Assembly (NCBI GenBank): GCA_016212685.1
Contig: JACREW010000002.1
Location: forward strand, 1-34,815
Direction: 5' to 3'
Source of the DNA: Nitrospirota bacterium
GTDB lineage: Bacteria > Nitrospirota > Thermodesulfovibrionia > Thermodesulfovibrionales > Dissulfurispiraceae
Length of the DNA stretch: 34,815 nt
Below, piece after piece: positions 8,594-16,649 of the stretch. Within the stretch, counting starts at the first letter, position 1. Each line of letters starts with the position of its first letter. Below the pieces are notes generated by a model. The model was not told where the DNA came from, did no database searches, and was given only the letters and a program-made list of their open reading frames with translations. The translations under genes and the position numbers were made by a program.

Positions 8594-9835
8594 TCAGTGT
8601 TTGTGTCCGCCGAGAGGCGCCACGTTTTTCAGTTTTGCCTCGGAATCTATGAGGAACGTGGCCGATGAAGCGACCTTTTCGCCTGCCTTCAATCCCATCG
8701 TTACTTCCCGCAATCCTTCCGCCCTTATACCGAGTATGACCTCTCTCGGTTCGAAATATCCTTCTCCTTTGTCCACATAGACTATCTGCCGCGTGCCTGT
8801 ATCGATTACTGCGTCTTCGGGAACAGCGAGTTTGTTGCCGATATTGATTTTTATCTCCACGGTGGTGAACATCTGGGGCTTCAGTTGCCCGCCCGGATTT
8901 GAGATTGTGAATCTCACCTTAGCCGTCCTCGTTTCGCCGGCAAGGGTAGGGTAGACATAATCAATTGTTGATGAAAATTCCTTGCCCGGGAAATAGCTTA
9001 GACTGATGTTTGCTGTTTGCCCTGTCTTTATTAGTGACAATTCATATTCATAAATATCAGAGATAACCCAAACCGTGGATAAATCAGCCACATCAAAGAG
9101 TTTTTCTCCCGGCATTATACGCATCCCCTGTAATGCCGTTTTTTGAACGATATAGCCGTTTACTGGACTGTATACGGTAAGAGTTCTTACGGGCTTGCCT
9201 GTCTCCTCTATTTTTTTAACCTGCGCCTCTGTTATGTCCCACAATTTTAAACGCTGCTTTGCGGCTTCTATGATCGCATCCGCATCTTTTGAAAGGAGAC
9301 CGCTCATTCTTTCGTTTTTTATTTCTTTGCCTTGTTTCGCCCATTTTATTACATTTATAAATTCCTGTTGCGTTGCGAAAAGTTCGGGGCTGTAAATCTC
9401 AGCGAGCGGCTCTCCTTTTTTTACATATTTGCCGGTGTAATCGATGTATAGTTTCTCTATCCATCCCTCGAATTTCGTATTGACGGTTGCGAGCCTTCTT
9501 TCATCATACTCGATTCGCCCGACAGTCCTGATAATCTTCTGCAGCGGCTTTACCGAAACTGCAACTGTTTTCACGCCTATCAACTGCTGTTTGTCGGGCG
9601 GTATTTCTATGGTAGGCGGCTCCTGTTGCTCTTGAGGCGCTTCTTGAGCTTGCGTCTGTGGTTGCTGCTGTCCGCTCTCCGTTGCATGCCCCTGATGCTC
9701 TGACGACTGAGATGCAGGCGGCTTTGAGGCTTTGCCCTGAAAGATTGTTTTTAAAGATACCGATTTCGAGAAATAAAGGAATATTCCTATCGCGAAACCG
9801 ACGGCGGCGATAATTATCAAATTTCTTTTGCTCAT
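8594..9835 (-). CDS. cusB: RND efflux periplasmic adaptor CusB
   Basis: The protein has 413 residues and is a membrane-fusion protein linking CusA to the outer-membrane channel. It has an N-terminal anchor (LIIIAAVGFAIGIFLYF), a low-complexity His/Gln/Glu-rich linker (about residues 35-75), then GVKTVAVSVKPLQKIIRTVGRIEYDERR starting the barrel. The lipoyl half-motifs (IEKLYIDYTGKYVKKGEPLAEIYSPEL and VYSPVNGYIVQKTALQGM) flank a helical hairpin. The C-terminus GHKH is His-rich. The RBS AGGAGAAG precedes the ATG. A palindromic repeat separates it from cusC. I see no separate heavy-metal-binding YHS-like domain at the N-terminus. Confidence 0.93.
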   Translation of the reverse strand: MSKRNLIIIAAVGFAIGIFLYFSKSVSLKTIFQGKASKPPASQSSEHQGHATESGQQQPQTQAQEAPQEQQEPPTIEIPPDKQQLIGVKTVAVSVKPLQKIIRTVGRIEYDERRLATVNTKFEGWIEKLYIDYTGKYVKKGEPLAEIYSPELFATQQEFINVIKWAKQGKEIKNERMSGLLSKDADAIIEAAKQRLKLWDITEAQVKKIEETGKPVRTLTVYSPVNGYIVQKTALQGMRIMPGEKLFDVADLSTVWVISDIYEYELSLIKTGQTANISLSYFPGKEFSSTIDYVYPTLAGETRTAKVRFTISNPGGQLKPQMFTTVEIKINIGNKLAVPEDAVIDTGTRQIVYVDKGEGYFEPREVILGIRAEGLREVTMGLKAGEKVASSATFLIDSEAKLKNVAPLGGHKH

Positions 9836-9859
9836 TTTTTCTTCTCCTGACTCTTGCCC

Positions 9860-9930
9860 TTCGACAGGCTCAGGGTGACAGTCTTTATGTTGAACTTATA
9901 GATTTTTCCTGTCATGGTGAGCTTGTCGAA
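9860..9930. repeat. Palindromic repeat, TTCGACAGGCTCAGGGTGACA family
   Basis: Arms at 9860-9880 and 9910-9930 are complementary at about 17 of 21 positions. The element lies between cusC and cusB and supplies the cusC stop codon. The same family is expanded at 17190-17331 and 21487-21716. Confidence 0.75.
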
Positions 9931-11249
9931 CCATGACTGTTGACTGCTGTTATCGCCTCAAGCCTTGCTATGGCTTTTTCTCTTTCGGCGAATTGAACCC
10001 AATAGAAGGTCTCAAAGTCGATAAGTGATTTAAGCCTCGATATAACGGTGATCGCCTCGACCTTGCCGGTTGCATATCCCGAAATTGCCGATTCGAAGTC
10101 CTGATAGGTCTTGGGAATCAAGCCGGTTTTATATAAGTCCATCAGGCTTTCGGAAGTCTTCAACATGGAATAATTGTCCCTGACTGCTGAAGAAAGCATA
10201 AGTTTTAGTCCCTCAAGCTCATGCCGCGCCTCGGATAAAGCCGCCTTTGCCTCATTCACGGCCTGCCTCTGTTTTGTCCCGTAGAAAATAGGTATATTGA
10301 CGGTGGTCGTAAGGCTCCACATATCCTGCATGTTCCTTCTGTCAAAAAGGCTCGCGGCAACGGTAAAATCCGGATAATATTCTTTCTCGGCCATATTCAC
10401 TTTTACCTCTGCCGAGGAGACCATTTTTTCTCTGAGTTTTACTTCGGGCGAATTATTATGCGCCGTTAATATCAACTCGTCCATATTTCGAGCAAGCATT
10501 GTGGCGGGCATCTCCGCAGGCCTGCCGAGGGGAGATTTAACGTTCCTGCCTACTGTGGTGTTAAGCATTGCTTCGATGGATTGTATCTTCTGTTTCAGCA
10601 TTTCTTCTTTTTCAAGAAGCATATATTTTTCGGTCTGTGCCATTATTACCTCCTGCTGGGAGGCCATGCCTGAAGAGTATCTTGCTATAGCTGCGTCCTC
10701 GATCCGTGAGAAGAGCAGGGTTCTGTCTTTTATAAGGTCGATGTTTTTATACATAAGAAAAAGGTCGTAATACAGCTCTTTTATTCTCGCTATGGTTCTA
10801 AGTTGTACCGCTTCGGACGATGCCTTTATGCCCTCGGCATCTCTTTCAGCCATTTCGCCTTTCAGAGGGAGTTTGCCCGGAAAAGGGAACATCTGCGAGG
10901 CCGAGAACATCCACTGCGCGTCCGGAGAATACCCATAGTTATATCTTCCCAGACCTTCATTCTGGTAACCGAACATGAACATAGGGTCCGGAAGGCTCTT
11001 TACCTGTGGTATCTTGAACTTCGATACGGATATTTTCGATTCGGCTACAAGGATTTCGTGGTTGTTCTTCAACGCCTCGTCGATCAAAGATTGCAGGTTC
11101 AGTTCCTCGGCGAAAGCAGGTGAAGCTGACAGTTGACAGCCAACAGCTATTAGCAATGTAAAGACGCGGAGAACCGGTGAATGGGTGAATCGGTGAACAA
11201 ATAAAAATCCTTTTCTCCGTTTCTCCATGTCTCCGTTTCTCCGTATCAT
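9912..11249 (-). CDS. cusC: TolC-family outer-membrane efflux channel (CusC-like)
   Basis: The protein has 445 residues. It forms the outer-membrane/periplasmic tunnel of the CusCBA pump. After a signal peptide (LLIAVGCQLSASPAFAEE) it shows the long alpha-helical repeats typical of TolC, e.g. LNLQSLIDEALKNNHEILVAESKI and TAHNNSPEVKLREKMV. The start is uncertain: ATG 11249 lies just after the upstream stop without a clear RBS, while ATG 11228 has a nearby GGAG. The N-terminal 30 codons are built from micro-repeats (CGGAGAAACGGAGA and GGTGAATGGGTGAATCGGTGAA types). The C-terminal VNSHGSTSSP and stop come from the neighbouring palindromic repeat. Both ends thus look recently remodelled. Confidence 0.92.
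   Translation of the reverse strand: MIRRNGDMEKRRKGFLFVHRFTHSPVLRVFTLLIAVGCQLSASPAFAEELNLQSLIDEALKNNHEILVAESKISVSKFKIPQVKSLPDPMFMFGYQNEGLGRYNYGYSPDAQWMFSASQMFPFPGKLPLKGEMAERDAEGIKASSEAVQLRTIARIKELYYDLFLMYKNIDLIKDRTLLFSRIEDAAIARYSSGMASQQEVIMAQTEKYMLLEKEEMLKQKIQSIEAMLNTTVGRNVKSPLGRPAEMPATMLARNMDELILTAHNNSPEVKLREKMVSSAEVKVNMAEKEYYPDFTVAASLFDRRNMQDMWSLTTTVNIPIFYGTKQRQAVNEAKAALSEARHELEGLKLMLSSAVRDNYSMLKTSESLMDLYKTGLIPKTYQDFESAISGYATGKVEAITVISRLKSLIDFETFYWVQFAEREKAIARLEAITAVNSHGSTSSP
11125..11244. repeat. Cluster of short degenerate repeats forming the CusC signal-peptide region
   Basis: Three neighbouring micro-repeat types are present: GACAGTTGACAGCCAACAG-like units near 11128-11146, GGTGAATGGGTGAATCGGTGA near 11176-11196, and TTTCTCCATG/TTTCTCCGT copies at 11214-11244. 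All are read through as the start of the cusC product. Confidence 0.6.
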
Positions 11250-11252
11250 ATG

Positions 11253-11642
11253 CTATCGTGCGTCAACATTGAATTTTACCGAGGTCGTCTTTCCGCCGCG
11301 GGTTATTTTTACTGCAACATTCCATGCGCCCGACATGGAGAGGTTCATCTTAGTCTTATACTCGTTGCCTTTCAATTCTGCGTCGGCCTTGTAATTCATT
11401 GCAGGCATTCCCGGCATTGCAGGCATAGAATATTCGACCTTTACCTTCGCATCGGTGATATATTTTCCCGACGCGTCCTTAACTTCGACGGTTATATTGT
11501 TGTCTCCGACAACAGGCGGGTTTTTGTCTATTTTAGCAGTTACATCATACTCCCCTGCCTTTTTCTTTACCTCGTAATCTTTTGCGTACGCGATTCCTGC
11601 AATGAAAAGCAGTATCAAAGTGAATACGGCCAACTTTCTCAT
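11253..11642 (-). CDS. FixH/YtkA-like periplasmic protein
   Basis: The protein has 129 residues with a cleavable signal peptide (FTLILLFIAGIAYA). The mature part is a single beta-sandwich domain of the FixH/YtkA type, with KIDKNPPVVGDNNITVEVKD, a Met-rich loop YSMPAMPGMPAM, and a closing GAWNVAVKI. Domains like this often accompany copper transport and copper-oxidase assembly; the MPxMPxMP loop could bind Cu(I) in the periplasm. It lies three bases before cusC, so it is in the same operon. The exact role is unproven. Confidence 0.8.
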   Translation of the reverse strand: MRKLAVFTLILLFIAGIAYAKDYEVKKKAGEYDVTAKIDKNPPVVGDNNITVEVKDASGKYITDAKVKVEYSMPAMPGMPAMNYKADAELKGNEYKTKMNLSMSGAWNVAVKITRGGKTTSVKFNVDAR

Positions 11643-11669
11643 AACGCTGCCTCCTGTAATGTTAATTTA

Positions 11670-11939
11670 TTAGTGTTTGTGGCGCATGCGGTGATCTTTA
11701 TGTTTTCCCGTCATGTCTTCCATTGGTTTGTCTGACATTTTCTCCTTCATATCCTGTTTGTCCGACATATCTTTCTCTTTTGCATTATCGCTCTGTTTAT
11801 CGTGCTTGTTTCCATCAGACTTGTCGTCTCCCATTTTGCCGCCCATCATTTCGCCCATCATAGCATCTGAAAGGACGGGATAACTCACCAGAAATCCGAC
11901 CGCCAGAATGCTTAAAAATATACCGGATATCCTTTTCAC
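11670..11939 (-). CDS. Small secreted Met/His/Asp-rich protein, probable copper binder
   Basis: The protein has 89 residues from a GTG start at 11939 (RBS TAGGAGGATTG overlaps the previous stop codon). A signal peptide (ISGIFLSILAVGFLVSYPVLSDA) precedes a mature part made almost entirely of Met, His, Lys and Asp: MMGEMMGGKMGDDK, repeated KDMSDKQDM and EKMSDKPM units, and HKDHRMRHKH at the end. It lacks a hydrophobic core and is probably disordered. The composition and the place between the CYCXC gene and cusCBA suggest a periplasmic copper sponge or donor. No named family is recognised. Confidence 0.75.
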   Translation of the reverse strand: MKRISGIFLSILAVGFLVSYPVLSDAMMGEMMGGKMGDDKSDGNKHDKQSDNAKEKDMSDKQDMKEKMSDKPMEDMTGKHKDHRMRHKH

Positions 11940-11951
11940 TTTTCAATCCTC

Positions 11952-12350
11952 CTATCGTTTAAACTCTTTTTCTACAGTCTCCTTTATCTTTTTTACAGGA
12001 TAACCTTTTTTGTAAAGTTCGGAAGCCCGCAGGGCCTCCCGTAGACAAATATCTCACATTGCGGCGTGATTGTCAACATAGCAACTGAGGAGACTCTTAT
12101 GTTTAAACGCCGGAGACTCTTTGCACATGCAGTAGCAATAGATACTGTCCAGGACCCAGGGAATTTCCTTTGCAATCTGGTATGCCTTTTTTATTTGCGC
12201 ATCGGGAAACAGGTTCGGGTCGAGGGTAGTCCTTGTTTCTCCCTTTCTCAGGGATTCGTCTTTTGCCTGCTTTTGCGCGAACGCGTCATTTGCCGCTGCA
12301 AAGAGGATCGTTACGGCAATCAGCAATAATGTTATCCGAAACTTTTTCAT
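11952..12350 (-). CDS. CYCXC-family periplasmic protein, probable selenoprotein (UGA = Sec at codon 99)
   Basis: A conventional reading stops after 98 residues at TGA 12054-12056. The same frame continues for 33 more codons to TAG at 11952-11954, and the extension fits the family. The signal peptide ends near AANDAFA, the Cys cluster YCYCMC is at about residues 71-76, LLSCYVDNHAAM follows, then the UGA, then DICLREALRASELYKKGY. In Cys-containing relatives the UGA position is the first Cys of a CxxC, so this would be UxxC. Starting about 14 bases after the UGA, GGAGGCC and GGCTTCC pair around a CTGCG loop with G at +24, a bacterial SECIS-like hairpin. The AGGAGG RBS of the next gene overlaps the TAG, which supports the longer frame. 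The protein probably has a periplasmic thiol/selenol redox or copper role. Confidence 0.8.
12017..12053 (-). promoter_or_regulatory. Candidate bacterial SECIS element
   Basis: Read on the minus strand immediately after the UGA: 14 unpaired bases, then a stem GGAGGCC / GGCTTCC (one G-U pair) closing on CUGCG. If the inner C-G also pairs, the loop is UGC with G in the second position. The distance from UGA to loop G (24 bases) falls within the range known for bacterial SECIS hairpins. Confidence 0.6.
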
Positions 12351-12384
12351 AAACTCACCTCCTCTCGTCTTATTTGTTTTAGGG

Positions 12385-12416
12385 AGATTAACAAAAGATT
12401 ATGAATGAAGTATGAA
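12385..12416 (-). promoter_or_regulatory. Putative OmpR-type operator and promoter before the CYCXC gene
   Basis: On the minus strand TTCATA (12411-12416), five bases, TTCATA (12400-12405), nine bases, then TAATCT (12385-12390) as a -10-like hexamer. A third, weaker half-site (TTGTTA) sits a further 11 bases on. The same geometry precedes the cytochrome gene and the 16772-17092 gene. This implies an internal promoter inside the long operon. Confidence 0.55.
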
Positions 12417-12441
12417 GTATTCGGCGACATAGTGTGTTCCA

Positions 12442-13287
12442 TTAATAGGACGGTTTGGTGTCCCGAATGGAACCGCCGTCTTCCTTTGGCTCCTCAAGCA
12501 CGTTTATAAGGAGATCTATTTTCCTGATAATCCCGTTATGCTTGAATTCCCCGAAAACGGCATGTTTGCCGTGTTTCATAAAGACTATGCTTACCGCTAC
12601 CTCAGGGCCTCCGAGATTCTGTTTGGGGGCCGCATAGATGAATTCCTCCATATCCTCATCCCATGCGGCAACCTGCATATCGAAACCGTCGATCTTCTCA
12701 AGTCCTTTAAGTGGAATGCCTTTATACATTATTCCATAAACTATTGTCACTACATGTTCTGAATATATTCTTTTGGGAATAAGCTTTACCTTCACGCTGT
12801 AATCTTCATCACCGGCCTTTGTTTCCGGTTCTGAAGTTTTTTTGTCACCTTTGATTTTTATATCCCTGCTGATGTTTATCCAGCCATCCTGCGTTTTAAA
12901 TACCGCTTCAAACCTGTATTTCCCCGCTTGCGGGACATTGAAACCGAATGTATATTTCCCGTTGCCGGATATTACCGGCCTCAGATGTCTGTATATATGC
13001 AGGTCTTCATCGGCGATGAATACGTGAAGGTCGTCTATCTTTGCCGTCCCCTTTGAGCGAATGTCCATGCTGAAAGTAGTTTCTGTTCCGGCTGCGGTAT
13101 CATCGTATTGAAGATTAAGCTCATAATCTTTGGGGTTCCTTAGAACCTTCCATATATACGGCTTTTCATTATGAGTATCGGGTATTATAAGCACCTCCTT
13201 TTCGAGGTCGAGTTGTGCATGGGACGGCGCAGCCGCCAACAGCAAAGACAAAAGCAGTAATGACAAAAGTTTTGTTTTCATATCCAC
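12442..13287 (-). CDS. Periplasmic beta-sandwich protein of unknown function, operon with polyferredoxin
   Basis: The protein has 281 residues with a strong signal peptide (LLSLLLLSLLLAAAPSHAQ). Two similar halves appear likely. The first contains DDLHVFIADEDLHIYRHLRPV followed by GKYTFGFNVPQAGKYRFEAVF, a pattern typical of YtkA/FixH-like domains with His side chains that may bind metal. The second contains VTIVYGIMYKGIPLKGLEKIDGFDMQVAAWDED and a final GKHAVFGEFKH. It begins one base after the polyferredoxin stop and should be co-expressed with it. I do not recognise a named family; a role in periplasmic copper binding is an inference from context. Confidence 0.8.
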   Translation of the reverse strand: MDMKTKLLSLLLLSLLLAAAPSHAQLDLEKEVLIIPDTHNEKPYIWKVLRNPKDYELNLQYDDTAAGTETTFSMDIRSKGTAKIDDLHVFIADEDLHIYRHLRPVISGNGKYTFGFNVPQAGKYRFEAVFKTQDGWINISRDIKIKGDKKTSEPETKAGDEDYSVKVKLIPKRIYSEHVVTIVYGIMYKGIPLKGLEKIDGFDMQVAAWDEDMEEFIYAAPKQNLGGPEVAVSIVFMKHGKHAVFGEFKHNGIIRKIDLLINVLEEPKEDGGSIRDTKPSY

Positions 13288-13288
13288 C

Positions 13289-15343
13289 TCAATGACCGTG
13301 CCTCGGCGACATGGGCTGGCCGAGGATATATGTGTTTAGCATCATGAAGAAAACGGCAAGGGCTGCCATCGGAATAAATGCCCTCATCGCCTTATCTCCG
13401 TAATATTTTACCGCTATCCTATACCCCGAATAGAGGGAGAAGACATTGAGCATCATAAAAATGGCCATCTGCAGCCATAATATGGATTCAGAGCCCATAA
13501 GAGGTATTATATCCCAATCGGGCTCGCCCATGTTCAGACCCAAATGCAGCGCTGCCGCCCTCTGAATCGCCGGTATTATGCCGGGACCTTCTTTGAACAG
13601 ATGGGAGACATTATGGGCGAGATGCATAGAGAGCCCTACAGGGATGAACATATAGGCGAATCTTATAATGGTTTCCTTTAATGACAGGGGTGATCCCGGC
13701 CCGGTAGCTTTACGCACCGCAAACGCTGCAAAGGCAAGCAAAGACAGAGGTATAACGAGCGAGCCGACTGTCATAACTATCAGAAAGGTTAGCTTCTCTG
13801 CACCGGCATGGGACGCAATACCGAACCATTTGTAAGGGATAGCCTTCCCTATAACATCCATCCACTTATGCCACGGCTCCACCATCTCGCCTGTTACGAC
13901 TATCGTAAGCCCTACGAGCACCATTGCGAGATATGCCTCGTCCATATACCCTTTTGCAGAAACCCACAGATCTTTTGCAAAGCTCCTGACCCTGACAACG
14001 ATATTGTCCTGCGAGCATGATTTTATGCACTCGCTGCAGAAATTACAATAATTATTTCTGTCGAGAGTAACCGGGGTCACGAACATGGGGCATGGAAGGC
14101 CATTACCCGCTCCCTTAACGCATTCTTTTGCTTCGTGTCCTCTGCATACTTCGAGGCACTTATTCCTGAGTTCTACAGGGCTGAACATGGAATAGAGACC
14201 GATAATGCCTCCTATGGGACATACGTATCTGCAAAATGACCTGCCCTTAAATGTAACGGCCATTCCCACAGCGGCAATAAAAAAGCCGATAAGCAGGTAG
14301 GAGGTGAGGGCGGGTTTATTCACTATCCCGCTGTAACTGTCCCACCATGTGAGACCGAAGAATATGAAGCTCGACAGCCAGATGTTCCTTACGGGCTTTG
14401 GAAAGTTTTTGTTCAGGCTGAACAATCTGCCGAGCCGGTCCTGCGCCGCGCCGAAGGGGCACATCATGCACCAGACCCTTCCGGCAAATACAAATGTGAA
14501 TATTATGGCAGCCCACCATATGGTCCACATCGACAGCGTCGCGATGTTCCTGTCGCCCTGCTGCACGTCCAAAAGACCGGCCGCAATTATAATGAGGAAT
14601 AACACGAATGCGGGTATCTGAAACACCGGCTGGAACCACGAGGATTTGAAAAATTTCTTAATCCATGGAATATCGAGCAAGTTGAGCTTCTGTCCCGTCT
14701 GCAATGTCAGTGATTTCCTCTGTGACAGTATCCATATGCCTAAAAGGCCGCTTGAAAAGATAACAATTGCCGTGAACCACATCCGGTACAGCGGGATCTT
14801 CGACGCCTCACGGTATGGCATGGCGCCGCCGTAAATAATGGGTTCGGCAAACCTTTTTCCTCCGAGGGATTTCACTGCAATTATGAATTTGTAATCGCCT
14901 TTTTTAATTATAGGATATGATGTTGAATACATGCCGGCCATCTGACCTGCCTTAAATCTCGTGAAATACGAGAGGTCGTAAGAAGGCCGCTCATCAGGGG
15001 CGCTGCCAAAGTCGAGGCCGTCTTCGCCTGGAATGCTGTTTTTTACTGCCGGAGCCGCTGTGTGCCCTGCATGGGCGGCAGATGTAGAGGCATCCTGCAA
15101 GTATAGATATATCTCTGCATCCAAAACTGGGTTTCCTGACATGGAATCGGTCAGCGCCACCGATATTTCCGGCGTCTTTCCCTTTATAAATGTCGCAGGC
15201 TCGATCTTTAACTTTACCTCAGCCGTGTCAATGCGGAATTCATAGGAGGACCGGACGTTCCCGTGTCCTTCGCCGCCTAATGCATAGGTTGCAGTAAAGA
15301 GCATCGTCAAAAGTACAACAATATGCGAGATAAGCTTCTTCAT
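13289..15343 (-). CDS. Membrane polyferredoxin (NapH/NosR C-terminal type) with periplasmic N-terminal domain
   Basis: The protein has 684 residues. After a signal-like helix, residues about 30-160 form a periplasmic Ig-like/FixH-like domain with His residues (HAGHT). The rest is a multi-spanning membrane core with the paired motifs CMMCPFGA (about 290) and CRYVCPIGG (about 375), and a cytoplasmic-type ferredoxin cluster CNFCSECIKSC (about 440), preceded by further Cys (CLEVCRGHEAKEC). This layout matches the electron-transfer half of NosR and NapH. Its start overlaps the stop of the FMN-binding gene by four bases (ATGA), so the two are translationally coupled and may act as a split NosR-like quinol-to-periplasm electron path serving the copper module. 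Confidence 0.9.
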   Translation of the reverse strand: MKKLISHIVVLLTMLFTATYALGGEGHGNVRSSYEFRIDTAEVKLKIEPATFIKGKTPEISVALTDSMSGNPVLDAEIYLYLQDASTSAAHAGHTAAPAVKNSIPGEDGLDFGSAPDERPSYDLSYFTRFKAGQMAGMYSTSYPIIKKGDYKFIIAVKSLGGKRFAEPIIYGGAMPYREASKIPLYRMWFTAIVIFSSGLLGIWILSQRKSLTLQTGQKLNLLDIPWIKKFFKSSWFQPVFQIPAFVLFLIIIAAGLLDVQQGDRNIATLSMWTIWWAAIIFTFVFAGRVWCMMCPFGAAQDRLGRLFSLNKNFPKPVRNIWLSSFIFFGLTWWDSYSGIVNKPALTSYLLIGFFIAAVGMAVTFKGRSFCRYVCPIGGIIGLYSMFSPVELRNKCLEVCRGHEAKECVKGAGNGLPCPMFVTPVTLDRNNYCNFCSECIKSCSQDNIVVRVRSFAKDLWVSAKGYMDEAYLAMVLVGLTIVVTGEMVEPWHKWMDVIGKAIPYKWFGIASHAGAEKLTFLIVMTVGSLVIPLSLLAFAAFAVRKATGPGSPLSLKETIIRFAYMFIPVGLSMHLAHNVSHLFKEGPGIIPAIQRAAALHLGLNMGEPDWDIIPLMGSESILWLQMAIFMMLNVFSLYSGYRIAVKYYGDKAMRAFIPMAALAVFFMMLNTYILGQPMSPRHGH

Positions 15344-15924
15344 TTCTTTCTAAACATCTCGTTGATGATGAGAAGTCCTCTCCTTGCGCCTGATGCGATT
15401 GCCTGCGCGGACTTCTCTCTGCCTGCCGGAGCGCTTATATCAGCGCCGACCTTAAAGAGGTCCGACGACTTTTTGTTTTCGAACTGTTTTAGGAACTGCG
15501 GCTGCAGGAGCTTTTCAGACTCTTTGTTCTCGAAGATGTATATCTTCATAATCTCTCCCTTGCCGCCCACAACAACTCCCATCTCTATTTTTCCGCCTTC
15601 GCCGTGCGCATCGATAAACATCATTGCAGCGGCCTTGCGCGGAGGGGCTTCAGGGCTGCTCCTAACCACCGCTAGATATATCGAAGGCTTCAGGTCTTCC
15701 TCAGGCAATCTGCTTCCTAAAGCCCTTTCGATGGCTGTTCGCTGTTCGTCGGAGACATAGAGATTTTTTTGTTCAAAGGACTCGGCCCGAGGAAACAGCT
15801 CTTTAAGTTTTTCGCCCGGCCATACAAGATCGTGGGCAAAAGAAACCGGGACAAAAAAGAGCAAAAGGATAATTGCCGATAGATTTAAGAATCTGTTTCT
15901 TATGTTATTAGATGCCATAACCAT
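15340..15924 (-). CDS. FMN-binding-domain-like periplasmic protein
   Basis: The protein has 194 residues with a signal peptide (LSAIILLLFFVPVSFAHD). The sequence follows the RnfG/NosR FMN-binding fold: PRAESFEQKNLYVSDEQRTAIERALG, then strands KIEMGVVVGGKGEIMKIYIFENKESE, and a C-terminal VGADISAPAGREKSAQ. In covalently flavinylated relatives this last segment reads D-x-(S/T)-G-A-T with an FMN-carrying Thr; here it is degenerate, so attachment by ApbE is doubtful. Translational coupling to the polyferredoxin argues that it delivers or accepts electrons there. Its own start (ATG 15924) comes two bases after the preceding stop. Confidence 0.8.
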   Translation of the reverse strand: MVMASNNIRNRFLNLSAIILLLFFVPVSFAHDLVWPGEKLKELFPRAESFEQKNLYVSDEQRTAIERALGSRLPEEDLKPSIYLAVVRSSPEAPPRKAAAMMFIDAHGEGGKIEMGVVVGGKGEIMKIYIFENKESEKLLQPQFLKQFENKKSSDLFKVGADISAPAGREKSAQAIASGARRGLLIINEMFRKK

Positions 15925-15926
15925 CG

Positions 15927-16202
15927 CTATTTTAAGATGCCTTCTTTGGATGCGTTGGGCATAGTGTTTTTGAGTGTATTATTGTCTTGCTGCGTATGCT
16001 CTGCGGCATCGCTTTTCGGCGTCTGATGACTATTGGTTTTTCCATCGCCGACTGCGCTTTCCTGACGATTATCTATTACACCCTGTCCGCCCGTCATTTC
16101 GCTCTCCGGCTCTCCGGAGTCTCCATGACAGTTTATTATGGCATAACTATAGCCTGCCGTTAATATAATAATCAGTATACTTATAAATATTATTTTTTTC
16201 AT
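15927..16202 (-). CDS. Small secreted hydrophilic protein, unknown function
   Basis: The protein has 91 residues. One N-terminal hydrophobic signal segment (IIFISILIIILTAGYSYA) is followed by a polar, low-complexity tail rich in Asn, Gln, Ser and Asp that contains INCHGDSGEP. It lies four bases after the cytochrome gene and two bases before the FMN-binding gene, so it is a true operon member. No family is recognised; a lone Cys-His pair is the only possible functional hint. Confidence 0.6.
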   Translation of the reverse strand: MKKIIFISILIIILTAGYSYAIINCHGDSGEPESEMTGGQGVIDNRQESAVGDGKTNSHQTPKSDAAEHTQQDNNTLKNTMPNASKEGILK

Positions 16203-16206
16203 CGAC

Positions 16207-16623
16207 TTATCTCCTGTCTCCTTCAGTTTTTTTGAGGCTTTTGATATAATTCACAAGATGCCATCTCATTTCCTTTGTCAATTCTTTTTTGAATCCTTTC
16301 ATAGGCGCGGGTCCTTTTGTCCCGTCCGTTATAACATGAAATATCTCGCCGTCGGTGTTCCCATGGATCAACAGTCCATCAGTGAGATCGGTTTTTTCAT
16401 TGCCTTTGCTCGATTCTCCATGGCATGAAACGCAGCGCTTTTCAAAAAGCCCTTTACCCTTGACTATGGAGTCTTCGGTCATGGGAACGGGATTTTTGAC
16501 CTTAGCGTATTCTTTGTGTTTGTGCGGATGCGGTTTGTGGACATGCTCCGTTGTCTGAGCGGATATTTCTACGGGTGCAAAATACGATACAGCCAATGCA
16601 GTTAAAACGATTATTTTTTTCAT
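16207..16623 (-). CDS. Mono-haem cytochrome c
   Basis: The protein has 138 residues: a signal peptide (IIVLTALAVSYFAPVEISAQ), a His-rich linker (HVHKPHPHKHKEY), then a class I cytochrome domain with one haem site CVSCHGES and a downstream Met ligand in PAPMKGF. The C-terminal helix is MRWHLVNYIKSLKK. It acts in the periplasm as an electron carrier. It is the first gene of the long copper/redox operon and is preceded by a three-copy operator, so it probably marks the main promoter. The His-rich linker may bind metal. Confidence 0.92.
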   Translation of the reverse strand: MKKIIVLTALAVSYFAPVEISAQTTEHVHKPHPHKHKEYAKVKNPVPMTEDSIVKGKGLFEKRCVSCHGESSKGNEKTDLTDGLLIHGNTDGEIFHVITDGTKGPAPMKGFKKELTKEMRWHLVNYIKSLKKTEGDRR

Positions 16624-16649
16624 AGCTTCTCCTTTATATTTATGGAACT

